A DNA stretch of 7,986 nucleotides from an uncultured Collinsella sp. (GCA_958446785.1 CAUCXP010000059.1:1-7986), one strand, 5' to 3'; shown: positions 1 to 6,556, numbered from the stretch's first letter. Notes: generated by a model from the sequence alone, not told the origin. A program made the numbers and translations.

Positions 1-1278
1 CTGGCGCAGGAAACCGAGCTCATTGCTGCCGCCCTCGACGAGCAGCAGGAGCCCATTCCGTTCTTGCGAAGCCTCGATCGCGAGGATCTTCGTATCACGC
101 TGATCAATAAGGACGGATCTGTTGCCTACGACAACGAGGCGTCGCCTTCCACACTGCCCAACCATGGCGATCGCCCCGAGGTCATCGAGGCCTTTGAGAG
201 TGGTTCGGGTTCCGCGGAGCGCGCAAGCTCTACACTCGACGAGATTATGCTGTATCGCGCCGTCACCCTTGATAACGGCCAGGTCGTTCGCTTGGCGCAG
301 GCCCAGCCTGGCGTTGCGGCGATTTTGCTGTCGATGCTGGCGCCGATGCTGCTTATCGCAGCAGCGGGTGCAGTACTCTCGTTTTTTATGGCGCGCCGTG
401 AGTCCCGTGCCATCATCGCGCCGTTGCAAGAGGTGGATTTGGATCACCCACGCCGTAGCTATGAGCACGCCTATGCCGAGATGGTCCCCATGCTTGAGCG
501 TATCGAGTCGCAGCGCCAGGAACTCAAGCGCCAAATGGCGGTGCTAGCGGACAACGACCGTATGCGCCGTGAGTTCACGGCGAATATCACTCATGAGCTC
601 AAGACGCCGCTTACGGCGATTTCGGGCTATGCCGAGCTCATCGCAAACGGCATGGTCGAGGGCGAGGACGACCTGCGCAACTTTGGTGGTCGCATCTATC
701 GCGAGGCGGGCCGCTTGGCAGCGCTTGTCAACGACATCCTTACGCTGTCTAACTTGGACGAGGCCGAACGTGCAACTGAAGGCGAGGCAGTGCCCATTGG
801 GTCCACGGAGCCTATTGAGCTCTCGCGTGCCATCTACACGGTTGAGCAGCGTCTTGAACAGGTCGCCCGTCAGGCGAATGTGACGATAAGTCATGAGACC
901 AAGCCTGTGGTCATCGAAGGCGTGTCGCGCTTGGTCGACGAGCTCATCTACAATCTGGCAAGCAACGCCATCCGCTACAATCGACCCGGCGGTACGGTTG
1001 CGCTGCAGTGCGGCACCAACGACGAAGGTCATCCGTTCCTTGCGGTCGCCGACACGGGAATCGGTATCGCGCCTGAAGAACAGGGCAAGGTATTTGAGCG
1101 GTTCTATCGCGTGGACAAGAGTAGATCCAAGGCACGCGGCGGAACCGGCCTGGGGCTTGCCATTGTCAAGCATGCGGCCCTGTATCATCACGCCACGCTC
1201 GATCTGTCGAGCGAGTTGGGCGTGGGAACCACCATTACGGTGACGTTTCCCATACAGCAGGACGAGCCATTCGCATAG
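1..1278 (+). CDS. Sensor histidine kinase, PhoR/WalK-like (5' truncated by window)
   Basis: The frame is open from base 1, so the start and the first membrane segment lie upstream; 425 residues are visible. Residues 1-104 look like the extracytoplasmic sensor of PhoR/WalK-type kinases (RITLINKDGSVAYDNEA, then NHGDRPEV). A membrane segment follows at about 105-130. The linker after it (about 131-165, with VDLDHP) is the short PhoR type, not a clear HAMP domain. The H-box is FTANITHELKTPL with the phospho-acceptor His198. The ATPase domain has the N-box DELIYNLASNAIRYN (Asn322), the G1 box DTGIGI (351-356), the F-box FERFYRVD and the G2 box GGTGLGL (380-386). All catalytic boxes are intact. Such kinases autophosphorylate and pass phosphate to a response regulator, which would be expected just upstream. 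The signal is unknown. A hairpin terminator follows, so this is probably the last gene of its operon. Confidence 0.93.
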   Translation: MAQETELIAAALDEQQEPIPFLRSLDREDLRITLINKDGSVAYDNEASPSTLPNHGDRPEVIEAFESGSGSAERASSTLDEIMLYRAVTLDNGQVVRLAQAQPGVAAILLSMLAPMLLIAAAGAVLSFFMARRESRAIIAPLQEVDLDHPRRSYEHAYAEMVPMLERIESQRQELKRQMAVLADNDRMRREFTANITHELKTPLTAISGYAELIANGMVEGEDDLRNFGGRIYREAGRLAALVNDILTLSNLDEAERATEGEAVPIGSTEPIELSRAIYTVEQRLEQVARQANVTISHETKPVVIEGVSRLVDELIYNLASNAIRYNRPGGTVALQCGTNDEGHPFLAVADTGIGIAPEEQGKVFERFYRVDKSRSKARGGTGLGLAIVKHAALYHHATLDLSSELGVGTTITVTFPIQQDEPFA

Positions 1279-1302
1279 CGATACAACATAGATATTGATG
1301 TA

Positions 1303-1346
1303 GACGCCGCATTTGACTTTCGGGTGCGGCGTTGTTGTGCAATTTT
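1303..1346 (+). terminator. Probable intrinsic terminator after the histidine kinase
   Basis: ACGCCGCA (1304-1311) and TGCGGCGT (1325-1332) form a perfect 8-bp stem, with a G-T pair at its base (1303/1333) and a 13-nt loop. The downstream sequence is T-rich but interrupted (TTGTTGTGCAATTTT), so termination may be leaky. It sits 25 bp after the kinase stop codon and separates it from the capsule-type operon. Confidence 0.6.
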
Positions 1347-1397
1347 ACGATTGCTTCCGACATTTTTACAGGAGAGCCTGTTTCTTATGTATAGAGT

Positions 1398-1426
1398 TTG
1401 GTCTCGGTAAAAAGATGCGATAACAT
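1398..1426 (+). promoter_or_regulatory. Weak candidate promoter for the cpsC-cpsD-cpsB operon
   Basis: TTGGTC (1398-1403) and TAACAT (1421-1426) are separated by 17 bp, giving a sigma-70-like layout with 3/6 and 4/6 consensus matches. The resulting leader would be about 40 nt. A short dyad GACA-GTTT-TGTC (1430-1441) lies near the expected start point and could be an operator. A promoter is needed here because a terminator lies upstream, but this assignment is tentative. Confidence 0.3.
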
Positions 1427-1473
1427 ACGGACAGTTTTGTCAATCCGAACTGGGGAAATGAAAGGCAAGCTGC

Positions 1474-2130
1474 ATGACCCTTCTCGAACTGTTCCAGCTG
1501 CTCAAAAAGCACCTCAAGCTGGTCGTCACCCTTCCGGTGGTCTGCGCGATCGCCATGGGCATCGTGTCCTTCGTTGCGATGGACAACACCTATACCGCGA
1601 CGACGAGCATGTACATTCTCGCCAAGACCGACGATAGCGGTCAGATGAGCTACAACGATCTCTCGGCGAGCCAGATGCTTTCCAACGATATCGCCACGCT
1701 GCTTGATAGCGATAGCGTTAAGAGCGGCGCCGCCAAAGAACTGGGCCTCACCGATCTGGATGACTACAAGGTGTCTGTTTCCTCCGAGACCACCACGCGT
1801 GTCATTACGCTTTCGGTTACCGGCACCGATGCCAAGGAGACGGCTGAGGTCGCAAAGGCCATTGCCAGCTCGGTGAGTACGGTCGCTCAGAACGTCGGCG
1901 CTGCCCAGAGCATCAACGTTATCGACGAGGCAAGGACCCCCGAAGCCCCCAGCGGCCCCAAGCGCACGCTGTATATTGCCGTCGCGTTCCTCGCCGGTAT
2001 CTTTATCGCAGTTGCCTATGTCGTTTTGGCAGACATGCTCAATACCCGCATCCGCGGTGCCGAAGAGGCAGAAGAGCTCCTGGGTATTCCCGTTGTTGGC
2101 CGAATTCCGGCTATGAAAGGTGGTAAATAG
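1474..2130 (+). CDS. Wzz/CpsC-type chain-length adaptor of a tyrosine kinase
   Basis: This 218-residue protein has the Wzz-family plan: a short cytoplasmic N-terminus (MTLLELFQLLKKHLK), membrane segment 1 at about 16-36, an extracytoplasmic domain at 37-164, a proline-rich PEAPSGPK motif (156-163) just before membrane segment 2 (about 165-187), and a cytoplasmic tail ending ELLGIPVVGRIPAMKGGK. In Gram-positive CpsC/CapA/YveK proteins this tail binds and activates the cognate kinase, and the pair controls polysaccharide chain length and export. The kinase gene begins two bases after the stop codon, which supports the pairing. GAAAGG (1460-1465) lies 8 nt before the ATG and supports this start. 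The protein is near the usual size for the Gram-positive adaptor. The polysaccharide involved cannot be told from the window. Confidence 0.88.
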   Translation: MTLLELFQLLKKHLKLVVTLPVVCAIAMGIVSFVAMDNTYTATTSMYILAKTDDSGQMSYNDLSASQMLSNDIATLLDSDSVKSGAAKELGLTDLDDYKVSVSSETTTRVITLSVTGTDAKETAEVAKAIASSVSTVAQNVGAAQSINVIDEARTPEAPSGPKRTLYIAVAFLAGIFIAVAYVVLADMLNTRIRGAEEAEELLGIPVVGRIPAMKGGK

Positions 2131-2132
2131 GC

Positions 2133-2870
2133 ATGGCTAAGGCAAAGAACACCGATAAGCTCGTTGTGCAGAATGCCGCCAAGACCCTTCTGGCCAACAT
2201 CCGCTTTGCGAGCGTGGACGACCCCATTCGCACCATCACCGTTACCTCCTCGATTCCCAACGAGGGCAAGTCTACGGTTTCCATTAACCTTGCTCAGGCA
2301 ATCGCCACGAGCGGCAAGTCCGTGCTCCTGGTCGAGGCCGATATGCGCCGCAGGTCCCTTTCCGATATGCTCGGCGTTCGTTCGCGCGGCGGACTCTATG
2401 CAGTCCTGTCCGAGCAGGTTTCTATCGACCAGGCGATTGTCGAGACAGGTCAGAAGAATTTCTACTTCCTCGATGCCGAGCCGCATATTCCCAATCCTGC
2501 CGACATCATCGTCTCCCATCGCTTTGCCAAGCTGGTCAAGGCACTGTCTGCTAAGTTCCAGTACGTCATCTTCGATGCTCCTCCGGTCGGCACCTTCATC
2601 GATGCTGCCGAGATTGCCAGCCTGACCGACGGCGCGCTGTTCGTGGTGCGCGAGGACTTTACCAAGCGCGAAGAGGCGCTCAACGCTATCGCCCAGCTTA
2701 AGAAGTCCGAGAAGGTCAAGCTCATCGGTACCGTCATGAATTACTGTGAGACCGAGACCAGCGAGTACTACTATTCTTACTACACCAAGGACGGTAAGAA
2801 GGTTAAGAAGGGCTCCGACGATCAGGGCACTTCCAAAAAGGGCATCTTCACCAACCGAGCAAACGTTTAG
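2133..2870 (+). CDS. CpsD/CapB-type bacterial tyrosine kinase (BY-kinase)
   Basis: This 245-residue cytoplasmic P-loop kinase has Walker A SSIPNEGKST (39-48), a Walker A' region LLVEADMRRR (65-74), Walker B VIFDAPP (145-151) and a C-terminal tyrosine cluster EYYYSYY (Tyr212-214, 216, 217). In this family the cluster is autophosphorylated in trans and the phosphorylation cycle controls capsule assembly. Two features are atypical. Walker A' has Glu68 where the family usually has the first Asp, although Asp70 and Arg72 remain. The N-terminal ring-forming EX2RX2R motif is replaced by N14-AA-K17-TL-L20. A lysine-rich tail follows the tyrosines. AAAGGTGG (2116-2123) within the end of the upstream gene is the ribosome binding site, so translation is probably coupled to the adaptor. 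The downstream phosphatase gene would complete the cycle. Confidence 0.9.
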   Translation: MAKAKNTDKLVVQNAAKTLLANIRFASVDDPIRTITVTSSIPNEGKSTVSINLAQAIATSGKSVLLVEADMRRRSLSDMLGVRSRGGLYAVLSEQVSIDQAIVETGQKNFYFLDAEPHIPNPADIIVSHRFAKLVKALSAKFQYVIFDAPPVGTFIDAAEIASLTDGALFVVREDFTKREEALNAIAQLKKSEKVKLIGTVMNYCETETSEYYYSYYTKDGKKVKKGSDDQGTSKKGIFTNRANV

Positions 2871-2887
2871 TTGATTAAGGCTGACCT

Positions 2888-3538
2888 ATGCGTGACATTC
2901 ATTGCCATATCTTGCCGGGTGTAGACGACGGCGCCGCCGATCTCGAAGAGAGCTTGGCGATGCTCGAGGCTGCCAAGCGGGCCGGTGTAACCAGAATCGT
3001 TTGCACTCCTCACTGCCGTGATCCCTATTTTGATTACGACAAGATGTGGGATGCCTTTGAGCTGCTGCGCGATAACGCTGACGGTTTTCCGCTCCAGATG
3101 GGCTTCGAGGTCAACCATCGAAAGCTCGTTGAGCTTGGTATCGATGCCGCGGATCACTTGCATTTCGATGGGACCAACGAGTTTCTGCTCGAGCTTTCGA
3201 CGCATGCCGATGCGTATGCGTTTAGAGAGTACGAGAACACGATTTACGATTTGCAGTGCCGTGGCTACCAGGTGATCATCGCTCATCCTGAGCGCTATCG
3301 TGCGGTTCAAAAGGATGTAAGCGTGGCGGAGCGCCTGGTCGATATGGGCTGCAAGCTGCAGGCTTCGGCGGACTTTATTGCCGGCGGTCGCTTTGGTCGC
3401 GAGAAAAAGCCGGCACAGCGCCTGTTCGATCAGAACCTGTACAGCTTCATCGCGAGCGATGCCCATAACGTGGGTCATTACGACTGCCTGGCGAAGGCTC
3501 GCGCGAAGTTTAGCGTGCGCGGAGCTCATTTTCGCTAA
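2888..3538 (+). CDS. CpsB/YwqE-type PHP-family protein-tyrosine phosphatase
   Basis: This 216-residue protein has the metal-binding signature of the PHP phosphoesterases: DIHCHILPGVDDGA (3-16, His5 and His7), TPH (His42), GFE (Glu74), HPER (His133) and SDAHN (Asp191, His193). CpsB/Wzb-like PHP enzymes are Mn-dependent and dephosphorylate the tyrosine cluster of the cognate BY-kinase. Its position directly after the kinase fits that role exactly. It is somewhat shorter than the roughly 240-250 residues common in the family, but no metal ligand appears to be lost. TAAGG (2876-2880) lies 7 nt before the ATG and supports the start, and the gap from the kinase stop is 17 bp. Histidinol-phosphatase-like PHP proteins are an alternative by fold only; the CpsB-style motif and the context make this unlikely. 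Confidence 0.9.
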   Translation: MRDIHCHILPGVDDGAADLEESLAMLEAAKRAGVTRIVCTPHCRDPYFDYDKMWDAFELLRDNADGFPLQMGFEVNHRKLVELGIDAADHLHFDGTNEFLLELSTHADAYAFREYENTIYDLQCRGYQVIIAHPERYRAVQKDVSVAERLVDMGCKLQASADFIAGGRFGREKKPAQRLFDQNLYSFIASDAHNVGHYDCLAKARAKFSVRGAHFR

Positions 3539-3565
3539 AATCTGTCCCTAACGTTCGCATTGAAT

Positions 3566-3572
3566 GAAAGGG
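3566..3572 (+). promoter_or_regulatory. Ribosome binding site that decides the GNAT start
   Basis: GAAAGGG lies 5 nt before the ATG at 3578. An in-frame TTG at 3560 would place this site inside the coding region and has no good site of its own, so the ATG is preferred. Confidence 0.7.
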
Positions 3573-3577
3573 CAGCC

Positions 3578-4078
3578 ATGGATATCCAACTTAAGACGGG
3601 ATGCTTTGATGACGCGGCGTTGGTGCGCCGCGTCGTTTTTATGGACGAGCAGGGCTACGAGAACGAGTTTGACGCTATCGACGAGGATCCGAACTGCATT
3701 CATGTGACGCTCTATGTAGACGGCGAGCTTGCCGGTTGCTCGCGCGTGTTTCCCGAAGAGCTTGAGCGTGCGGCTGACGCGGAGGCTCCGGTGTCGCCGG
3801 CGTGCGACTTGGACGAAGGCGTCGCGGCGGGGGAGACCTACATTATGGGGCGCGTGGCTGTGCTGCCGAGCATGCGCCGTCGCGGTCTGGCGAGCAAGAT
3901 TGTCGAGGCCAGTGATACGTGCGCGCGTGATGCCGGCGCCAAGCTCATTAAGCTGCATGCGCAGGAATACGTGCTGCCGCTCTATGCCAAGGCGGGCTAC
4001 ACGCAGATTGCCCCGGTGGACTACGAAGACGAGGGCCAGCCCCATGCTTGGATGGCCAAGCGCGTAGATGGCAGATAG
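3578..4078 (+). CDS. GNAT-family N-acetyltransferase (ElaA/YjcF-like)
   Basis: A 166-residue protein with a single GNAT domain. The N-terminal VRRVVFMDEQGYENEFDAID resembles the start of the ElaA/YjcF group. The acetyl-CoA-binding motif A is RVAVLPSMRRRGLASKIVE (near residues 95-113), where MRRRGLA matches the Q/R-x-x-G-x-G/A pyrophosphate loop. LHAQEYVLPLYAKAGY is the typical C-terminal strand and helix. The enzyme would transfer an acetyl group from acetyl-CoA to an amine; the substrate is unknown. The gene starts 39 bp after the phosphatase with no terminator between, so co-transcription is possible, but nothing in the protein links it to polysaccharide. The stop codon abuts a repeat. The N-terminus could be six residues longer if the TTG at 3560 is used. 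Confidence 0.85.
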   Translation: MDIQLKTGCFDDAALVRRVVFMDEQGYENEFDAIDEDPNCIHVTLYVDGELAGCSRVFPEELERAADAEAPVSPACDLDEGVAAGETYIMGRVAVLPSMRRRGLASKIVEASDTCARDAGAKLIKLHAQEYVLPLYAKAGYTQIAPVDYEDEGQPHAWMAKRVDGR

Positions 4079-4116
4079 GGACGTTCCTTTCCTGCCGGCA
4101 GTCGGGGACACTCCTT
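4078..4116. repeat. Degenerate GGGAC-TCCTT repeat pair with central palindrome
   Basis: GGGACGTTCCTT (4078-4089) and GGGACACTCCTT (4105-4116) are direct repeats matching at 10 of 12 positions with a 27-bp period. Between them is a perfect 10-bp palindrome CTGCCGGCAG (4092-4101). The first unit shares GGGACGTTC with the arm of the large palindrome at 6557-6616, so both probably belong to one dispersed intergenic family. The first unit begins on the last base of the GNAT stop codon. Confidence 0.55.
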
Positions 4117-4138
4117 GGCAATTGGCGTATCAGAGCGT

Positions 4139-4196
4139 TTGGACATACAGTTTTTCGATTCCGTATGTATATATGCGCGCTAATGGGTTATAAAAT
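4139..4196 (+). promoter_or_regulatory. AT-rich promoter/operator candidate for htpG
   Basis: This is the only AT-rich stretch before htpG. TTGGAC (4139-4144) could be a -35 element with TATGTA (4164-4169) 19 bp downstream, and TATAAAAT (4189-4196) is a better-looking -10 but has no good -35. ACATAC (4143-4148) and GTATGT (4163-4168) are perfect inverted half-sites with centres 20 bp apart, a spacing that puts both on one face of the helix, as for a dimeric regulator. No CIRCE element (HrcA) or HAIR element (HspR) is visible. The exact start point is unresolved. Confidence 0.35.
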
Positions 4197-4224
4197 CTAA
4201 GTCTGGACATAGCAGGTCTGCGAT

Positions 4225-4250
4225 GCGGCTCGGGCAACCGGGCCGTTTTT
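4225..4250 (+). terminator. Terminator-shaped hairpin in the htpG upstream region
   Basis: CGGCTCGG (4226-4233) pairs with CCGGGCCG (4238-4245) through 8 bp with one G-T pair, closed by a GCAA tetraloop and followed directly by five T. This is textbook intrinsic terminator form. It may end transcripts from the GNAT operon. However, no promoter-like sequence remains in the 30 bp between it and the htpG start, so htpG transcripts would have to cross it, which raises the possibility of attenuation. GTCTGC (4216-4221) can also pair with GCGGAC (4251-4256) around it. Confidence 0.65.
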
Positions 4251-4280
4251 GCGGACGGGGGTAGCGCGAAAGGACTGCAC

Positions 4281-6305
4281 ATGCGTCAATTTAAGACCGA
4301 GAGCAAAAAACTGCTCGACCTCATGATCAACTCCATCTACACCAATAAGGAAATCTTCCTGCGCGAGCTTATCTCTAATGCGAGTGACGCCGTCGACAAG
4401 CTCAACTTTAAGAGCCTGCAGGACCCGAGTGTCAAGCTCGACCAGGGCGACCTGGCTATTCGCGTCTCTTTTGATAAAGACGCCCGCACCATTACCATCT
4501 CGGATAACGGCATTGGCATGACCGCCGAGGAGCTCGAGCGCAATCTGGGCACCATCGCCCATTCCGGCTCCGAGGAGTTTAAGACCGAGAACGCCGAGCA
4601 ACAGGGCTCCGATGTCGACATCATCGGCCAGTTTGGCGTGGGCTTCTACTCCGCCTTTATGGTCGCCAGCCACGTGAAGGTCGTCAGCCGCGCTTATGGC
4701 GAGGACACCGCCCACGTTTGGGAGTCCGACGGTCTTGAGGGCTACACCATCGAGGATGGCGAGCGTGCTGAGCACGGTACCGATGTCATCCTGACGCTGC
4801 GCGAGAACGAGAAGCTCGACGCCGATGGCGAGGCCGAGACCTACGATCGCTTCCTGACCGAGTGGGGCCTCAAGAGCCTGATTCAGCAGTACAGCAACTA
4901 TGTGCGCTACCCGATTCAGATGATGGTGACCAAGAGCCGCCAGAAGCCCAAGCCCGAGGACGCTGGTGACGACTACAAGCCCGAGTACGAGGACTATCAG
5001 GAGCTCGAGACCGTCAACTCCATGACGCCGATCTGGAAAAAGCGTAGCTCCGACGTTGAGCAGAAGGACTACGACGAGTTCTACAAGTCCACGTTCCACG
5101 ACTTTGATGACCCCGCGCGCACCATTAGCTTCCATGCCGAGGGCACGCTCGAGTACGACGCCCTGCTGTTTGTGCCGGGCCGCGCCCCGTTCGATCTGTA
5201 CAGCAAGGACTACGAGAAGGGCCTGGCGCTCTACAGCTCCAACGTGTTGATTATGGAGAAGTGCGACGACCTGCTGCCCGATTACTACAACTTCGTGCGC
5301 GGTGTTGTTGATTCCGCCGACGTGTCGCTCAACATCTCGCGCGAGACGCTGCAGCAGAACCGACAGCTCAAGGCAATCGCCAAGCGCGTGGAGAAGAAAA
5401 TTACCGCCGATCTTGAGGATATGCGCGACAACGACCGCGAGGCATATGAGAAGTTCTTTGAGAACTTTGGTCGCGGTCTTAAGTACGGTATCTACTCGAG
5501 CTACGGCATGAAGGCCGACGAGCTCGCCGACTTGCTGCTGTTCTGGTCTGCCAAGGAGCAGAAGATGATCACGCTGGCCGAGTATGCCAAGGGCATGCCC
5601 GAGGGCCAGAAGGCCATCTACTACGCCGCCGGCGATTCGCGCGAGCGTCTGGCCAAGATGCCCGTCGTGAAGAGCGTGCTCGACCGCGGCTACGATGTAC
5701 TGCTGCTGACGCAGGACGTGGATGAGTTCACCTTCCAGGCCATGCGTGAGTACGTGGCTGCCGATATGCCTAAGGTCTACGAGGATGACGCTGCTCGCGA
5801 GGCTGCTGAGAAGGCAGTTGCCGATGGCGCTGAGCCTGAGGTCGAGGATCGTCACCTGGAGCTTAAGAACGTCGCGACCGGCGATCTTGACTTGGCGACC
5901 GATGACGAGAAGAAGGAGGCCGAGGACGCCACCAAGGAGAACGAGGACCTCTTTAACGCCATGAAGGAGGCGCTCGGCGACAAGGTCGAGAAGGTTGCCG
6001 TCTCTGCGCGTCTGACTGACGCTCCCGCCTGCATCACCACCGAGGGTCCGCTTTCGCTCGAGATGGAGAAAGTGCTTCAGAAGGGCCCCGAGGGCGCGCC
6101 CGACGGCATGCCTAAGAGCCAGCGCGTGCTCGAGCTCAACGCCAAGCACCCGGTCTTCGCCAAGCTCGTCGCTGCCCAGAAGGCGGGCGACGCCGACAAG
6201 ATCAAGCAGTACTCCGGCTTGCTCTACGACCAGGCCCTGCTCGTCGAGGGCATCCTCCCCGAGGACCCCGTAGCCTTCGCCGCGGCTATTTGCGAACTAA
6301 TGTAA
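4281..6305 (+). CDS. htpG: Hsp90-family chaperone HtpG
   Basis: A complete 674-residue cytosolic ATP-dependent chaperone. The N-terminal GHKL ATPase domain has ELISNASDAVDKL (Glu29 for ATP hydrolysis, Asn33 for Mg-ATP), DNGIGMT (Asp75 at the adenine pocket) and GQFGVGFYSAF (116-126, lid and gamma-phosphate loop). The middle domain has RGVVDSADVSLNISRETLQ (from Arg340), with Arg354 in the position of the catalytic arginine that contacts ATP. A charged Lys/Glu segment near 530-560 precedes the C-terminal dimerisation domain, which ends AAAICELM. The length is slightly above the usual bacterial 610-640, with the extra residues in the second half. GAAAGGA (4268-4274) lies 6 nt before the ATG and fixes the start. 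It appears monocistronic: a hairpin lies upstream and a strong terminator downstream. HtpG remodels client proteins with DnaK; no dnaK, grpE or dnaJ gene is present here. Confidence 0.97.
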   Translation: MRQFKTESKKLLDLMINSIYTNKEIFLRELISNASDAVDKLNFKSLQDPSVKLDQGDLAIRVSFDKDARTITISDNGIGMTAEELERNLGTIAHSGSEEFKTENAEQQGSDVDIIGQFGVGFYSAFMVASHVKVVSRAYGEDTAHVWESDGLEGYTIEDGERAEHGTDVILTLRENEKLDADGEAETYDRFLTEWGLKSLIQQYSNYVRYPIQMMVTKSRQKPKPEDAGDDYKPEYEDYQELETVNSMTPIWKKRSSDVEQKDYDEFYKSTFHDFDDPARTISFHAEGTLEYDALLFVPGRAPFDLYSKDYEKGLALYSSNVLIMEKCDDLLPDYYNFVRGVVDSADVSLNISRETLQQNRQLKAIAKRVEKKITADLEDMRDNDREAYEKFFENFGRGLKYGIYSSYGMKADELADLLLFWSAKEQKMITLAEYAKGMPEGQKAIYYAAGDSRERLAKMPVVKSVLDRGYDVLLLTQDVDEFTFQAMREYVAADMPKVYEDDAAREAAEKAVADGAEPEVEDRHLELKNVATGDLDLATDDEKKEAEDATKENEDLFNAMKEALGDKVEKVAVSARLTDAPACITTEGPLSLEMEKVLQKGPEGAPDGMPKSQRVLELNAKHPVFAKLVAAQKAGDADKIKQYSGLLYDQALLVEGILPEDPVAFAAAICELM

Positions 6306-6312
6306 TTGGGTA

Positions 6313-6340
6313 GTTGCGCGGGTTTACCAACCCGCGTAAC
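6313..6340. repeat. 12-bp hairpin immediately after htpG
   Basis: GTTGCGCGGGTT (6313-6324) pairs with AACCCGCGTAAC (6329-6340) around a TACC loop, with a single G-T pair. It starts 8 bp after the htpG stop. No T-run follows, so it is not a standard terminator; it may protect the mRNA 3' end or be part of a repeated intergenic element. Confidence 0.65.
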
Positions 6341-6343
6341 GGC

Positions 6344-6398
6344 TCGACGCTGCCCTTCGTTCCGCCGTTCTAACGAACGGCGGACCAGTCGACGCTGC
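6344..6398. repeat. Perfect 10-bp hairpin flanked by direct repeats
   Basis: TCCGCCGTTC (6361-6370) and GAACGGCGGA (6375-6384) form a perfect stem around a TAAC loop. It is bracketed by two identical copies of TCGACGCTGC (6344-6353 and 6389-6398), 45 bp apart. No T-run follows. This arrangement suggests a structured mobile or repeated intergenic unit, or a structured RNA. Confidence 0.6.
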
Positions 6399-6403
6399 GC
6401 GGT

Positions 6404-6493
6404 CACCAGGGCGACAACTTGTCATTCAAAGAGGGCGGCATGACCAGAAGGTCAATGCCGCCCTCTTTTCATGCCAATTTGTTCGCCCTGGTG
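6404..6493. repeat. Outer inverted repeat enclosing the htpG terminator
   Basis: CACCAGGGCGA (6404-6414) and TCGCCCTGGTG (6483-6493) are perfect 11-bp inverted arms. The similarity continues inward as ACAA against TTGT with one inserted base. They enclose the terminator, so the whole forms a nested dyad of about 90 bp. Confidence 0.6.
6428..6469. terminator. Strong, probably bidirectional terminator of htpG
   Basis: AAGAGGGCGGCATGACC (6429-6445) pairs with GGTCAATGCCGCCCTCTT (6450-6467) around an AGAA loop, giving 17 bp with one bulged A. It has A residues on the 5' side and TTTT on the 3' side, so it should work in both orientations. It is the best terminator in the window and probably ends the htpG transcript, about 120-165 nt after the stop codon. 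Confidence 0.85.
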
Positions 6494-6556
6494 CCCGCTC
6501 GCTGGCATTACCAAAACATCGGCGGTCCAATAATGATCCCTTGGAGACGGAGGAAA

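Noticed and set aside
544..1191. A 215-codon minus-strand frame opposite the histidine kinase
   Set aside because: It lies across the H-box and the N, G1 and F boxes of the real kinase gene and shows no domain of its own.
2867..3529. A 220-codon minus-strand frame opposite the phosphatase
   Set aside because: It lies opposite almost the whole gene with all PHP metal ligands; composition and lack of motifs indicate a shadow frame.
3539..3556. TGTCCCTAACGTTCGC before the GNAT gene as another GGGGACGTTC-family repeat
   Set aside because: In reverse complement it shares only a short AGGGACA-like stretch with the family and has no second arm; chance similarity is as likely.
3560..3577. TTG at 3560 as the GNAT start
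   Set aside because: The GAAAGGG site at 3566-3572 is ideally placed for the ATG at 3578 and would be inside the gene if TTG were used.
4120..4280. A CIRCE or HAIR heat-shock operator before htpG
   Set aside because: Neither TTAGCACTC-N9-GAGTGCTAA nor CTTGAGT-N7-ACTCAAG, nor a close variant, is present.
4197..6149. A 650-codon open frame on the minus strand opposite htpG
   Set aside because: It mirrors the codon bias of htpG, is rich in Leu/Val/Gly/His without family motifs, and covers a gene with intact Hsp90 motifs. It is an antisense shadow.
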